This document shows positions 1 through 11,705 of a DNA stretch of 64,000 bases, one piece after another. This DNA comes from Bostrychus sinensis. Its lineage: Eukaryota; Chordata; Actinopteri; Gobiiformes; Eleotridae. Positions within the stretch are counted from its first letter, which is position 1. The number at the start of each line of letters is the position of its first letter. The stretch is from assembly GCA_020698575.1 (NCBI GenBank), contig CM036247.1:32017086-32081085 (forward strand). The letters are read 5' to 3'. The notes under the pieces were generated by a model that was given only the letters and a program-made list of their open reading frames with translations, had not been told where the DNA came from and ran no database searches. The position numbers were made by a program, and so were the translations under genes.

Positions 1-315
1 TTTCAACTTCATCCAAGAGGCTTTCTCATTTCTGAAATAGAACTGATAAGTCAGCTGGGTTTTATGCTCCTAGGAAGGAGTTTTTGACATGAAACCAAAT
101 TCTATTGGTTTGAATAGTTGAAAGGCTACAGTAGTTTTGAGTATATAATACCTTTGTGGGGCCCACCTGAGGAGCCGTACTATTAACACTTTTAGTCAGG
201 TTCAAAATGAATTCCTAATATCAGAGAAAGATAAACTGCTAAAATAGTAATACACATTATGATAAAAATCTAGGTCAATTGCATCTAAACTCACAATGGA
301 TTCTCTCAGCTGGTC

Positions 316-343
<28 letters not shown>
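316..343. repeat. poly-T tract
   Basis: A run of 28 T. It produces a spurious lysine-rich minus-strand open frame and is probably the A-tail of an old retro-insertion on the minus strand. Confidence 0.8.
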
Positions 344-346
<3 letters not shown>

Positions 347-787
347 TAAGGCTCCCAGTCCCAAGACAGTGTGAATAAAAGATCACTGCGACATCAGCTT
401 CCATTATGTTGAAGGAACCATGAGAATGAGCCACAGTGGACCAGAGCTGTCCCATACAATCTGATGGTAATGTTAAATCCTCAATATGACATTTCTCAGA
501 AACATGGCAGTATAAACTCAACTGGGATTTAAGCCATGACAGTGGAATCTGAGTTCACCATCGGCTTTATATTAATCCTAACAGTGCAATACTCAAGCAG
601 TTTGCATTCATTAGACAAATCCAGAAGCAAAATATCTGAAAATCATGAATTTGTTTTAAGTCTGGGGCTGTTCCAAAAAAAGCCTGATTAGAAGTTGGCT
701 TGTGTGTGAGTAAACATAAAAGTTTGGGCTAAAGCTGTTCTGTAAAGACTAGTCTGGGCTTATACAGCAAAGCTACTTCCAGAAAGG

Positions 788-1440
788 GTCAGCCCTATGT
801 TCCCACTGCCCTATGTTCCCACATTTCTAAGATTCAGGGTTAGATAGGGTTCGGTTTAAACATGCATCATTTACTGAAAATAATCTTAGAAATGTGGCAA
901 CATAGAGCTATGGGAACATAGACCTGAGGGAACGCAGGTCTGTGGGAGCATAGAGCTGTGGGAACATAGACCTGTGGGAATATAGAGCATTGGGAATATA
1001 GGGCTGTGGGAACATAGACCTGTGGGAATATAGAGCATTGGGAATATAGACTTGAGGGAACGTAGGGCTGTGGGAGCATAGACCTGTGTGAACATAGAGC
1101 TGTGGGAACATAGGGCTGTGGCGATATAGGGCCATGGAAACATAGAACATTGGGAACATAGAGCTGTGGGAACATAGGGCTGTTTGAACATAGACCTGAG
1201 GGAAGGTAGGGCTGTGGGATCATAGAGCTGTGGGAACATAGAGCTGTGGGAACATAGAGCTGTGGGAACATAGGGCTGTGGGAACATAGGGCTGTTTGAA
1301 CATAGACCTGAGGGAAGGTAGGGCTGTGGGATCATAGAGCTGTGGGAACATAGGGCTGTGGGAATATAGAGATGAGGGAACATCGAGCTGTGGAAACATA
1401 GAGCTGTGGGAACATAGAGGTAAGGGAACATAGAGCTTCC
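788..1440. repeat. 16-bp minisatellite with an inverted leader
   Basis: From about 894 to 1438 a 16-bp unit (GGGAACATAGAGCTGT and variants such as GGGAATATAGAGCATT) is repeated about 34 times. Just to the left, at about 792-834, the same unit occurs in reverse orientation, joined to a unique segment that is mirrored at 882-900. The two sides form an imperfect inverted repeat of about 40 bp around a spacer of about 47 bp. Because 16 is not a multiple of 3 and the minus strand of the unit lacks stops, long minus-strand frames (up to 181 codons) appear in all three frames. They are artefacts of the repeat, not genes. Confidence 0.9.
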
Positions 1441-2227
1441 AGACAGACTGCGGCTTTGTTTAAACAGATTTGAGCCTAGGCCTAACCGCTACATTATTTT
1501 TTAAATCATGTGAGCGTTTCATCCACAGAGACACAGCTCTGATGCCATAGCCACACCCCAAATAAACTTTTACTGTGGCCTTTATTGTTTGGAAGCTCAT
1601 TTGATGCAGTTACGGTAAATCAAAACAGAACTATGCAGGACATTGCTCCCTCTGAGTATTGACGTCTACTGTAACCACCGTCTGTTCAGATAAAGCACCA
1701 GTCCCCAGAGAGCTTTTAGAAAATCATCAACTCACCACAATTACTGCTGCACAGATGTGACCCTGCTGCAGCCAACGGCCAATCAGGCTTCACTAAATGT
1801 CCCTAACCTCTGCTTACTGGTGCATTTAACTATCCAAACCAATCTGGATTTGTAAGGTATAGCTATAGTTAGAGATAGCAAAAAAAGAAAGAAAATGGCT
1901 GCTGTAATTAACACAAAAATAAGGAAATCCCTGGTCACCGCATTTTTTGACACCTAAAGGCCGTTACATCATGCCACAGCTGTGTACACTGGAAATTGGA
2001 TTAGATTCAGCCAGAGGTGACACCAATGATTAAAATACTTTACTGGTACTACTAACAATTTTGGATTAACTTATGTTTTTGGGCTCCCCTTCCAAAGATC
2101 TGAATACTCTACAATAGCCAACATGACTGATTAGTTAATAGTGATTAATTCAGTAACAATGTCGCTTACCTTGGGATAAATAAACCTGGACTTTACCATA
2201 CTTTACTGTAGATTACAATACATTAGG

Positions 2228-2545
2228 GATGGGTGATATTGCCAAAAAATTCAATCTCGATTTTGTTACATTTTTATCTGATTTACAATTTTAATAGATG
2301 TGTTATCTTTTGTTGTCTGACATAAAAAAGCAATTTAAAAGTAGGGTTGTTATTTTTCAGTTAGAGTATTACATAGCCATATTCCTAAGCTAAATTCCTG
2401 CACAAAGCAAAAGTCTGCAGAGTCTCCACAGTCAGTATTTAAGCTACTCCGGGGCTAGCAGTAGCATTAGCCACAACACAATGGACAGAGGATGTTATGT
2501 CCGTTAAATTTGATTTTACGATTTTTTATTTTTTTTTTTTCATTC
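2228..2545. mobile_element. hAT-like non-autonomous element, left part
   Basis: Begins TAGGGATGGGTGAT, like the terminus of the intact element at 43377-44040 (its right end reads TAGGGTTGGGCGAT on the other strand). It also shares internal sequence with that copy, for example the stretch around gctagcagtagcattagcc. The right terminus was not found, so the copy is truncated or rearranged. Confidence 0.5.
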
Positions 2546-2732
2546 AATTCATTCAAGCTAACTAACAGCACCACCGATACATTATTCACAATAAGGCCAA
2601 CTGCTGGTTAGATGCCACTCAAAGCTGCAAAGCGTCACTAAAACTGAAAATGATAAAAAATATTGAAAACTTATTTTTGGTAACTTTTGCTTTTTCTGAA
2701 AAAGCTCAGATTAGGTGCCTGTTCCTTTAAGG

Positions 2733-3308
2733 CAGAGATTTCCAAACTGGAGGTCGGGTACCGGGGTTGCCAAAGCTACAGTGCGTCACAAGGTCCAAGC
2801 TAGGAAGACTGGCTAATGCATTGTAATGGTCACAAAAAATGTGTTTAGAAATTGTGGAACATAGATTAATAATACTTCTGTAGTGTTGTTTTTGTTTTGT
2901 TTTTGTTTTTTGTTTTACTTTTATTTAACCAGGAAAGTCCCACTGAGATTCAGAATCTCTTTCACATGGGAGTCCTGGCCCCATGGGGGATCTATTGTAC
3001 ATATTTTTAGTGGTAGAGGAAACTGGAGCACCCAGAGGAAACCTACACAGACTCGGGGAGAACATGCCAACTCCACACCAAAAAGCCCCTCATGGTCCGG
3101 GAATCAAACCCAGGACCTTCTTGCTGTGAGGCAGGAGTGATAACTCCTATGCCACTGTGCCACCCAATGTTTTTGTTATGCAGTGAAATCTACCCAATAA
3201 ATTACTTAATTTTTCCTAATTATTAGGGTCATGGAGGCGAATGATGGGGGCCGTCAACATATGAACTGATACAATGGGGTCACTTGGAAAAAAGGTTGGG
3301 AACCACTG
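2733..3308. mobile_element. hAT-type non-autonomous transposon with perfect 8-bp target duplication
   Basis: The left end reads CAGAGATTTCCAAACTGG and the right end, reverse-complemented, reads CAGTGGTTCCCAACC. Both are flanked by the identical octamer CTTTAAGG (2725-2732 and 3309-3316), the duplication length of hAT transposition. The CAG..GGTTCCCAACC terminus is typical of hAT-derived miniature elements in vertebrates. The 576-bp element has no transposase and contains a SINE (about 2930-3166), which therefore inserted later. Confidence 0.8.
2930..3166 (-). mobile_element. tRNA-derived SINE, minus strand, nested in a hAT element
   Basis: Read on the minus strand it starts with a tRNA-like head: an A-box-like region near 3150 and a B-box-like GGTTTGATTCCCGG near 3100. 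A conserved body follows, with the 'ggagttggcatgttctccc' type motif seen again on the plus strand at 39846-40160. It ends in T/A-rich sequence. It lies inside the hAT-type element 2733-3308. Confidence 0.65.
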
Positions 3309-4560
3309 CTTTAAGGCACTCTCTGCCCCTCCTGGTCACACCCACTTCACTCCATCAGCCCAACATGGCTGTTATGCCACCTGTCATTGTTTCTGTAACC
3401 TAAAGTTAATGTACATAACATGAATATCTAAAAGATAATATGAGAAATAATAATTACATCTAAATATTCTGGTCAAAAAGTATTGTGCAAAGTGATATTA
3501 CTTTGAAAATCTAGATGCTGAGCATTTGCTTTTTGTTCTTGATATAATATATAATGGGTCATAATAGGTTCCATTTAAAATCTGGGTTTAGTCGTTGCAG
3601 ATAGACTAATTCCTGACCACAACCCTCTCCATTTATCTGGGCTTGTGAAGGGCACAAAGACTACACTACACTACACTTGCTTCTAACCCCTTCTTTCTGG
3701 ACCTCTGAAATGAGTTCATTTTAAAATCTTTGTGTAATGAAAACCAACCCTTTATAAAGGAGACTATTGGAGCACCTACAGCATGACACTGGGTTGGCAC
3801 ATCCCATAATCTGAACTTTTCTTCCCACTGTTGGCCATAGACAAATCATATTAAAATATAGTCACACCAGACAAGACTGGGTTTGGAAGAAACACTGTGC
3901 ATTATGTTCTCACTCCTAAACCCAGTGAGTTTGACCTTTGACCTGGCACCATATGTCCAAACTCTCTCTGATTCTGTGTAAAAGTGTGGGTGTGTTCAGT
4001 GACAGGCTAGTGAAATAAGTAAAATGGATACAAAATGTCGTTCAAAGCCTCTCTTAATGACATCAAGCTGCGCAGACACACAAACAGGACAATAATGGGA
4101 CCTGGCCCGTCCCGCGCGTTTCCACTCTGGCCTCGAATACAGCCGTGTGAGTCATCCTTGTTCTCTCCACCTCCGCCCCCATTGCAACAAGTTCATGTTC
4201 TGTTCTGTGCACTGTCAAAATCTCTGTTTTTATTCAAACCATAAATGTTCAGTGGAACAGGCATCTAAGCAAAAAGCGAAAGACAGATTTGAAACATGAA
4301 ACCGCAGTGGAAACATTTGATTATCAGAAGAAAAGTACTGCACAATGAAAGACAGGGATTGTAGCATTTAACATTATTCACTTAGAATAAGAGGCTTTAG
4401 TTGACAGCAGTATGGAGGTTGGGCAGTTTTGCTCCTTTTAAACCATGCAGATGTTTTCAAGAAAAATTAAGCTTGTGCCAAATCCCCGACTGCTATAAAG
4501 GATCTTCTAGTTCAGGGCTAAATGCTTAACCAATTGAGCCAGAAAACCCTTACGTCTTAC
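3309..4560. other. gene-less intronic DNA, no clear element
   Basis: No convincing exon, repeat boundary or RNA gene was seen. A fragment near 4510-4550 resembles, on the minus strand, the head of a tRNA-derived SINE (TGGCTCAATTGGTTAAGC). Confidence 0.5.
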
Positions 4561-4582
4561 AATCATAATGAATTCAATAACA

Positions 4583-5272
4583 TAGTGATGTCAATTTTGG
4601 ATCATTTGGCTCAGCTCACCAAAAAGAGCCAGTACTTATGGCTCCCAAATGGCTTCTCATTTTACCGCCTATACCTTTTATATTTCAGGCAAATTTAGCA
4701 CAGTTTTGACTAATGAGCTGTACTGTGTACTCATATACAACTGAAATACATGAACTGAACTGCCCAATGAACTGACTTGCTTACAGAACCAATCTATTAC
4801 ACGTAGCGTATAAACACACCTATAATTAAGCATAAATTATTTATTATTTATTTCAAAACAGACACACCCCTAACAAAAAGCAGGACTTTATTTAAAATTA
4901 AAAATAAAAACAGCAAGAGTTGACCTCAAAACTAAAAAAACAAAACAAAACAAAACATTATTATAAATATAACCTAATAAAAAATAAATAACAGAAATAT
5001 ATTGCAATATGCATTGTGCAAAACAGCTTTAAGTGTCTCTCTCTGAACTAACCACCATCAACTGTTTAACTTTTATTTTCAGGGCAGATAATAATTGAGG
5101 AAGACCAAGTGCCTCAGCTCAGAGGGTCTGATCTGGTTTCTTCTCTCTGTTATTATCAGCCCTAAAAAAAAAAAAAAAAAATGCTCCCGCATGGTAGCTG
5201 GCTCTCACCATTCACTTTAAAGAGCTGGTACAAAGAACAGGCTCTTTAAAGTTTGCGACCAACCCATCACTA
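4583..5272. mobile_element. hAT-like non-autonomous element
   Basis: Left end TAGTGATGTCAATTTTGG and right end (reverse-complemented) TAGTGATGGGTTGG. Subterminal 'aaagagcc' and 'ggctcttt' motifs occur at both ends (near 4622 and 5240). This layout matches a common fish hAT-type repeat. The flanking octamers match at only 5 of 8 positions (CAATAACA / CACTATAA), so the insertion is old or the ends are off by a few bases. Internal poly-A tracts are present; there is no coding sequence. Confidence 0.55.
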
Positions 5273-5699
5273 CACTATAACTAATATGTTCTTTTACTGA
5301 TCTCTTGAGGCTGGAGTTGGGAGTTGAAGTCCTTTCTTGCAATTGTATAGAATCATAAAAAAAAAAAAAAAAAAAAAAAAACAGGATCCAGATGGTGTTC
5401 TGCATCCACACTGAAACTAATCATTTACTTGGTTGCAGACTAACAAATGTGCAAAAAATTGTTCTAATAGATATAGATATCCGAACATAGTTTTAAAGCC
5501 TGGCTAGATACAGTAGTCTCATACAGGAGTTTGGTTTGCCTTCAAACAAATATTATTTTGGTACTCAATCATATACAGCCCTAGCCAGCGAGCCAAACTC
5601 TCCTACTTGCTTTTCGCAAGCAGGACAGTCAAGCAGAGCGGATTATTTCTTTGGTTCAATTTGTCTTTTTCAACAAATCTTTGTACAACTGGCTTCTGC

Positions 5700-5955
5700 T
5701 GCTGATGCTCATGCTCATAATACACTGTATTCTGGTATTTTATGAAAAAAAAATAAAAATGGCAAGAACCCATGTTTGTTTGGGTCAGCAGTGCACTGCT
5801 TATGTTAACCTGACCTTCGTTTCTCTGATTGGTTACTCTGCCTGTGATTGTTCTGCCTCAGAAACGAAATGTTACCAAAGAGGTAGCAGACTAACTTCTT
5901 TGTATAAAACAGGAAAAGAGTTTGTCTGGCAGGCCAGGCTAATACAGCACAATTA
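5700..5955 (+). repeat. dispersed repeat family A, copy 1
   Basis: Shares about 230 bp with 36740-36960 and 63755-64000. Shared blocks, in order, include catgtttgttt, gtgcactgcttat, ctgattggtta, agaaacgaaa and actaacttctttgta, ending near gtttgtctgg. No open frame is conserved between copies, so this is a non-coding interspersed repeat of unassigned class. Confidence 0.75.
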
Positions 5956-6897
5956 ACCAAATGAACATACTCATGCTTATATTCATTATGTAGAATATTT
6001 TTTACCTAAACCACTGATTTTGAGGCTTATCTATTTGACATGCCTATGTGTTCATCGGGATAGTCTCATTGACTGATTGATTGTCCTCTACGTCCTACTC
6101 AATGGTGGCGTGACATGGCCCCTGTCCAAGGAGCCTCTAAGGGGCCATTTAGACAACATTGTGTTTTACCAAATCTGCAAAGGTTTGATTGCAGCTTGTT
6201 TTTTTGTTTACATAAGGATGGGGTTTCCATTTTTCGAATCCGCAATCTTTTGAAAACTCTGGCAGAGGTGTTTTGGTTTTACAGCGGGGAGCCAATTGGA
6301 GCTGGTACGACCACATCTCCAACAAGGAGCTCCACGTCAGAACAAACCAACCCTACTTCCTCTGCCTCACTGCCCTGATGACCAACCAACCCACCAGAGC
6401 CATCTACGAATGACACTGCAAGATGCGAGTTTTAAGCAGTAAGCAAGCGAGCCTATTCTTTCTGCTGTAATGAGCATCACCAGAACACCAATTTCTCAGT
6501 TTAGTCCTGGTTTACTCTGGGAATAAATCCAACTCTTAAAAGCCCCGCTAGTAATCCATTTATCATTTAGGCTGGTGTTGTTATCATCGTCCAAATGTAC
6601 ATTAAAGTCTGGAGGCAGTGCGGTGCGTATAACATAGTGTTGCTGGCTGACAGTGAGCTACAGCCGCTGATCTCAGGTCAGTGCACAGCTCCTTAGTGTC
6701 GTATGTTTTACAGCTCAGGCTAAAGGGCCCATCGGAGGGCTGCTGTAATTGAATTGTCCTGATGTACGAGCGGCTACAGTTACACATCACTGTAGAACCG
6801 GGCTGACTCACACAAACCAGCAGCACATGCACAGACCTGAAGTGAGACTAACCATTAGGCAACCACGACTGGCTCAAATCACAAATGTTTTATGGTA

Positions 6898-7050
6898 CTA
6901 CACCTATCAGGCATAACATTACGACCACTGGCAGGTGAAGTAAATAACACAGGTTAATCTCATGGTATCTGTTATTGTGTTGGATTTATTAGGTAGCAGG
7001 TGAATATTCTGAACAAAGTGTGACAAGGGCCAAATCCAACACATAATCCT
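6898..7050 (-). mobile_element. Tc1-like transposon terminus (fragment)
   Basis: Contains ATCAGGCATAACATTACGACC followed by 'ggtgaagtaaataacac', the terminal inverted repeat of the Tc1-like family whose other fragment is at 37484-37845 (gtggtcataatgttatgcctgat). Only the end remains here; no transposase sequence follows. Confidence 0.65.
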
Positions 7051-7131
7051 GTGTAAACCATAAAGATGCAACAGAATCAAGGTATGTGACTCTGACTGAA
7101 CTACTATCTCCCAATCAGAGTACGATGTATT

Positions 7132-7700
7132 TTAACTCTAGAACAGCCAACAGCTGTGAGGTCATTTTGACTTCACTTCTTCATCTTTTATTACTTTTTT
7201 TATAGCGTGTAAAATTTATGAAATAACAGAACATCTGAACTTTATGATTTTTTTCCCCATTAGGTTTTTGTTTATTTTAGCTATAAATTCCCTTCAGTTA
7301 AACTACCAATGGAAAAATACATAATAACAAAATATGAGAAAGCTGTCAAACAGATGAAAAATGAACATTGCTCATAAACACTGAAGATTACACTTCATAA
7401 GTCTCTTGCTCTCAGAAGAAATGAACATGAAATATTTAGATATTTACAAAGAAAGAGAGCCTTGGTCAATAATATTTAGGAACCACAGGCCTGTTCTGCT
7501 CCAGGTTCTGCCACGGCTTACACATAACCATCACAAAAACTGAAGACTTTGACAGTACACTGACTTGACACATGATTTGACTGTTTTTAGCTGTGTGTCT
7601 GACTGGCTATGTAATGTAAACTTAATTAATTCCAGAATATTTACAATTTTCACATTAGAGAGGCCAAAATGACCTCATGGCAGTTGGCACTTGGTAAAAC
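7132..7700. mobile_element. putative piggyBac-type miniature element
   Basis: Starts at a TTAA (7132-7135) followed by CTCTAGAACAGCC and GTGAGGTCATTTTGAC. The right end carries the reverse complement (CAAAATGACCTCATGGCAGTTGG, 7666-7690). The same arms recur at 32826-33340. TTAA next to the terminus is the piggyBac target, but no transposase is present and the right TTAA is not intact, so the class is inferred. Confidence 0.45.
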
Positions 7701-7775
7701 CACTTTTTTCCCCCTCTCACTCTCTTGTAGTCCAGAATTCCCAACCTGCATAAGATGATATATGACAGCACCATG

Positions 7776-7945
7776 ATATAACTCAGTTGGTAGACCTGTG
7801 GTGCATGTACAGGGCAACTACAGCCTGTCTCGACATCGTGGGTTTGAGTTCAGACACCAATGATATGCCAAAGGTCTCCCCCTGCTCTCTGCCCCATGAT
7901 TTCCTATCATTACTTAGGTGTCCTATCAAATAAAGCTACAAAAAG
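7776..7945 (+). mobile_element. tRNA-derived SINE
   Basis: The head has an A-box-like region (ATAACTCAGTTGGTAGAC) and a B-box-like region (TGGGTTTGAGTTCAG) about 40 bp apart. A short unrelated body follows, ending in tcctatcaaataaagctac. It differs from the other SINEs here in body and tail, so it is a separate family. It cannot be a tRNA gene because the clover-leaf 3' half is missing. Confidence 0.65.
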
Positions 7946-8339
7946 GCCTAAAAATATCTTAAGAATGACCTCAAGCATGTTCCAGTGTTAAAACATTGGT
8001 TATTATCACACTAATTCAATCATTCATCTGGAAATGTAACTGCCCTAAGTATACTCAGCATCATATTAAACCTTTGGTGTGCTGCTGCTCTATTGACCCA
8101 CATCAGGATCGTACTACTGCTGTGAAGATGCTCCCGACTGCTGCTGCCACAGATCTGCTGACTGCAGCCCAAAACCTGACCCACAACTCTGCACCATGTC
8201 CCTGCTGAGTGACACTCTATCAGCCCTCATTTAAGTAACAGTAATCAGCCCAAATGAGAGCAAACACGTAGTTCTGATGCAATCTTCATGTACTAGTAAC
8301 ACAATTAGAATGGCTTACATCAATATAGTTCTTTTAAAT

Positions 8340-8655
8340 CTTGAGCAGGTGAAGGAGTTGTGTACAGCCCCTGTTTTTGATATTGTACCAAATCCAAGAG
8401 AACTCAGAAACAGGACAGGAGTGAGGCAAAAAAAGGCGACATATATTTATTCCTTCTGTAACTGGCTTCTCTGAAAATCTCAGTATCTCTCAGTATTTTC
8501 AGTCAGCACAACATCCCTTTTCATTTCAAACCTGGCAATACACTCAGGCAAAGACTGGTCCATTCCTATGATAGAATTTCTCAGATACAAACAGTGCAAT
8601 GTATTTTATGTTGTCCACTGCACTGCCTAACAAAGATAAAACGCAGCATCTGCAT
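8340..8655 (+). mobile_element. Penelope-like retroelement remnant
   Basis: The plus strand encodes, with frame breaks, a segment reading about FSQHNIPFHFKPGNTLRQ followed by a lysine/arginine- and valine-rich stretch. The same motif order recurs at 11395-11705 (QHSI..LKPGNTLRKK, then YKHSNVVY). From family knowledge, a 'hNip..fKP.NTLR..L...K......sNVVY' arrangement lies between the reverse transcriptase and the GIY-YIG region of Penelope-like elements. This copy has stops and is dead. The assignment is by eye. Confidence 0.45.
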
Positions 8656-8659
8656 ATTT

Positions 8660-10380
8660 TGTCAAAATTGAGTTAAGACTGAAAACAGGCTTCAAAACTT
8701 TGTCCCCAAGTAAAATAAATGTGCTCAGTTGTGGCCCATTTTAGAGAAATCCTATTGCAGTAAGTACAAAGTTCACAGTATTTAAAGGTAAAATACAGTA
8801 ACTCCAGCTTGGAATGTTTTAACTGTCAAAGTCAAACACAGTTACTGCACTCTGCCTTTGTATCACTGAGCGATCTGTGTAGTTAAATGTTGAAACAATT
8901 GTTCAAACTCTGAAATAAGACACAACTCAGGCACAAAACTTTGACATTTTCTTTGTGACATGCTAATATACTTTATGATTTTGACTATCAAGGTACTCAA
9001 TTAATATAATTTTTAGGACACTCCATATAAAGTACTTTCATTGCACATTTAGGAGGTCAAAGGTCACATTAGTAGTGATGGATGTGATTGATAAAAACTA
9101 TTTATGACAAGGTATTACATTAATACACTACCATGAATGTACCTGTGACAAACTCAGAGGGACAACATCAAAACTTTCACTGTTACCGTAGATACTGAGT
9201 TCTTCTTTCGTAGTGCAGTGCAGACAGGACTGAAATGGGTACAAGTCTGTTAATAAAAATTGTAAAAAAAAACATTATTGTGAACATAACATTGTGAATC
9301 GAATCGTGATTTGAGTCCCTATAAACAACTTAATCTCTAGCATTGCGCCAATACCTACTTCTCCTTCCCTTGTGCCTCTGTTTGTTAAGCGAGTGCTAAT
9401 TTCTGAGGCGTGAGAGGTCAGAGGTCAGGGTCACCCTCACACAGCTGTAGGTTAATGAGACTGTAGACTGCTGACTCACTCTGACCTTGGACACAGCAAA
9501 AGAGGCTCACAGAACACAGCAGGAAGTGGCTGTAGCTACACAGAGGAGAATATGAATATGATTCACTATATGTGGAGGTTATTTTATGATTAAAACGCAT
9601 GTGAGCTTCAGGAGGCCAGTGCATATATTTGCATGTTAATGTGTGCAGCTGTTCACTAATTAGAATCTGCTCACTGATTGGCTGGTCCATGGAGACAAAT
9701 GCCCTGGGACAACCAAACATAACTTTGATAAATTAATAAATAAAAATAAAAAAGATTAATTTTCAATAAAACAAACTGTGTTTTTGATGAGAAAATGATT
9801 AATTAATATGGCCATACAAATGGACTTCCAGATAATAAACCAGCATGACATAAGAATGAAGTGTATTTAGCCTTTAGCTTATTTAGTGGCAATATGTAGG
9901 CTATAAACAAAACAGCTCAATTTGGAGCCAGTTGCTAATGTTCTCTACCCAGGCACTGACATTACCCACATGCGCTCAGTTGTCATTTGCCAAATCTGTC
10001 ATGTTTATGTACACTTTGCTATTTAAGGTGGCTGACTTTTTTCATTTAAAAAGTATTATGTTGACCACTCCCAGGACAAACAGGCTATAAATGTGTCTAG
10101 GACTGTTAAATAAAGTCCAACAGCTCATCTACAGTATCAATCATAATACAAAATTCTGTATACATACAAAATCATAAAATTATAAAAAAGTTATAAAAAG
10201 TTCAAAAGTAATAATGTTAGAATGAGAGAATGTTAAAATGCAGTGCTTATATTTTATGAGTTTGAAATTGTGATTGCAGAAGGAACCAATGAATTTTTGT
10301 AAACCTGTTTCTGTGCTAGTGGGACTACTGTTACTGTGCATATATCCACTGAAGTTTTGCATGCAGTTATTTTTAGACAT
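8660..10380. other. gene-less intronic DNA
   Basis: AT-rich sequence without a recognisable exon, RNA gene or repeat boundary. The small open frames in it have no supporting features. Confidence 0.5.
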
Positions 10381-10399
10381 CAACAGTTCTATAAAAAGC

Positions 10400-10480
10400 A
10401 CTTTTGGGTGAGACTGACCCGGTATTAAGGCAAAAAAAGGAATGCACTCTATTTTTTTTTTTTAGTGGTAGAAGACTTAA

Positions 10481-10534
<54 letters not shown>

Positions 10535-10680
10535 CCATACCACATGTCGGTCCCAATCCCAGATAAATGAGTGGTTGTGGAAGGGCATCTGGTGTAAAAC
10601 CTTTGCCAAAGAATCTGTACTCACATTGGAGACCCCTAGGGAGCAGCTGAAAGGGACTCTCTTTTAAGTTGAGGAATCTG
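10400..10680. mobile_element. dispersed retroelement fragment split by a 49-A tract
   Basis: Sequence after 10531 (cacatgtcggtcccaatccc, then gaagggcatctggtg and taaaacctttgcc) is a module I recognise as a very common fish interspersed repeat, probably from a LINE. It is interrupted or bordered by A49 at 10482-10530 and T11 at 10452-10462. The poly-A tract creates Lys- or Phe-rich artefact frames on both strands. Confidence 0.5.
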
Positions 10681-11394
10681 TTCATTTTATTTTATTTTAC
10701 TTTTCATTTTTTCATTATGTGGTCCTCAACAACAAGTGTGTTGGGAAAGTATGTGTGTGATAATCAAGTCCATAATAACCAGTTCTTAAAAATCTAATTA
10801 GCATCCTGTACTTTGGAAAACATTGTGTCATGATGTTTTGTCATTTGTCCTTTGTTGACATTTACTCTCTCTGATTTGTCTTTCATGAGCTTTTGGATTG
10901 TTTTGGAATTTATGAAGTGACTAAACTATCAGCACGCATCTTAGTTTCAAGTGTGCCATTTGTCCAGATAATTTCAAAGGTATTTGGCATTTAGCATCAA
11001 CCCTTGGACATTTCATCGAACCATTAAGCAATCATGTCAACCTAATTCTTTATCTTGATGACTGACAGTGACATTTACTGTTTTTCTTGTCCGTTGTGTA
11101 TTGCGTCAAAGTCAGGACATATAGGAATGGGAATGACTTAACAGATTATTTATAGGTAGAGCCAACTCTAGATGAGCTAAGCTGCAGTAGTTCTAAATCT
11201 GTGAGCAGTATGGTGCACTGAGCATCCTCTGTAGACCTCTGTGCTTCCATTTCTAACACTGCAATTAGTTTACAATATTGGTTTATCGTTAAATAGTTCA
11301 GTGGTGTTGTCCCTCTGTCCCATTCCTCTGTTGCAGATGACCAACTATTAAACATCACAGTGAGGATCAGAACTTAACTGAGGTGGTCACCCTA

Positions 11395-11705
11395 GAAACT
11401 GCACAGGAAAGATCCAGAGCCAAAAAGGAGCAACATTGTTATTTCTTATGTATCTGGCCTGTCGGAGAAGCTCAAAAGGATTTTTAACCAACACAGCATC
11501 CTGGTTAATTTAAAACCTGGCAATACACTCAGAAAGAAATTGTTTCTGTCTAATGATAAACTTCCCAGCTATAAACACAGCAATGTAGTCTACATGCTGT
11601 ACATCTGTACTCCAGTCCCAACCCATGAACCTCCCTGACCCCTCACTGACCCCAGCTCTTTTTATCGGTCTGGATGAACTGTTCCCATCCTGCTGGATCT
11701 TAAAT
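11395..11705 (+). mobile_element. Penelope-like retroelement remnant
   Basis: Plus-strand translation around 11463-11600 reads SEKLKRIFNQHSILVNLKPG, then NTLRKKLFLSNDK and YKHSNVVYMLYIC. It matches the 8340-8655 fragment in motif order and is likely from the same family. An in-frame stop follows; there is no full reverse transcriptase or endonuclease. Confidence 0.5.

Noticed and set aside
867..1431. Minus-strand open frames of 83, 134 and 181 codons, repetitive and rich in Pro, Ser and Tyr.
   Set aside because: All three frames are open because the 16-bp repeat lacks stops on that strand; no splice or promoter context.
4470..4500. On the minus strand IWHK, as expected in the CSPG5 EGF end of the next exon.
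   Set aside because: Neighbouring residues do not fit (no cysteines, an early stop) and no splice sites frame it.
10373..10685. Phe- or Lys-rich open frames on both strands.
   Set aside because: Translation of the 49-A tract and its surroundings.
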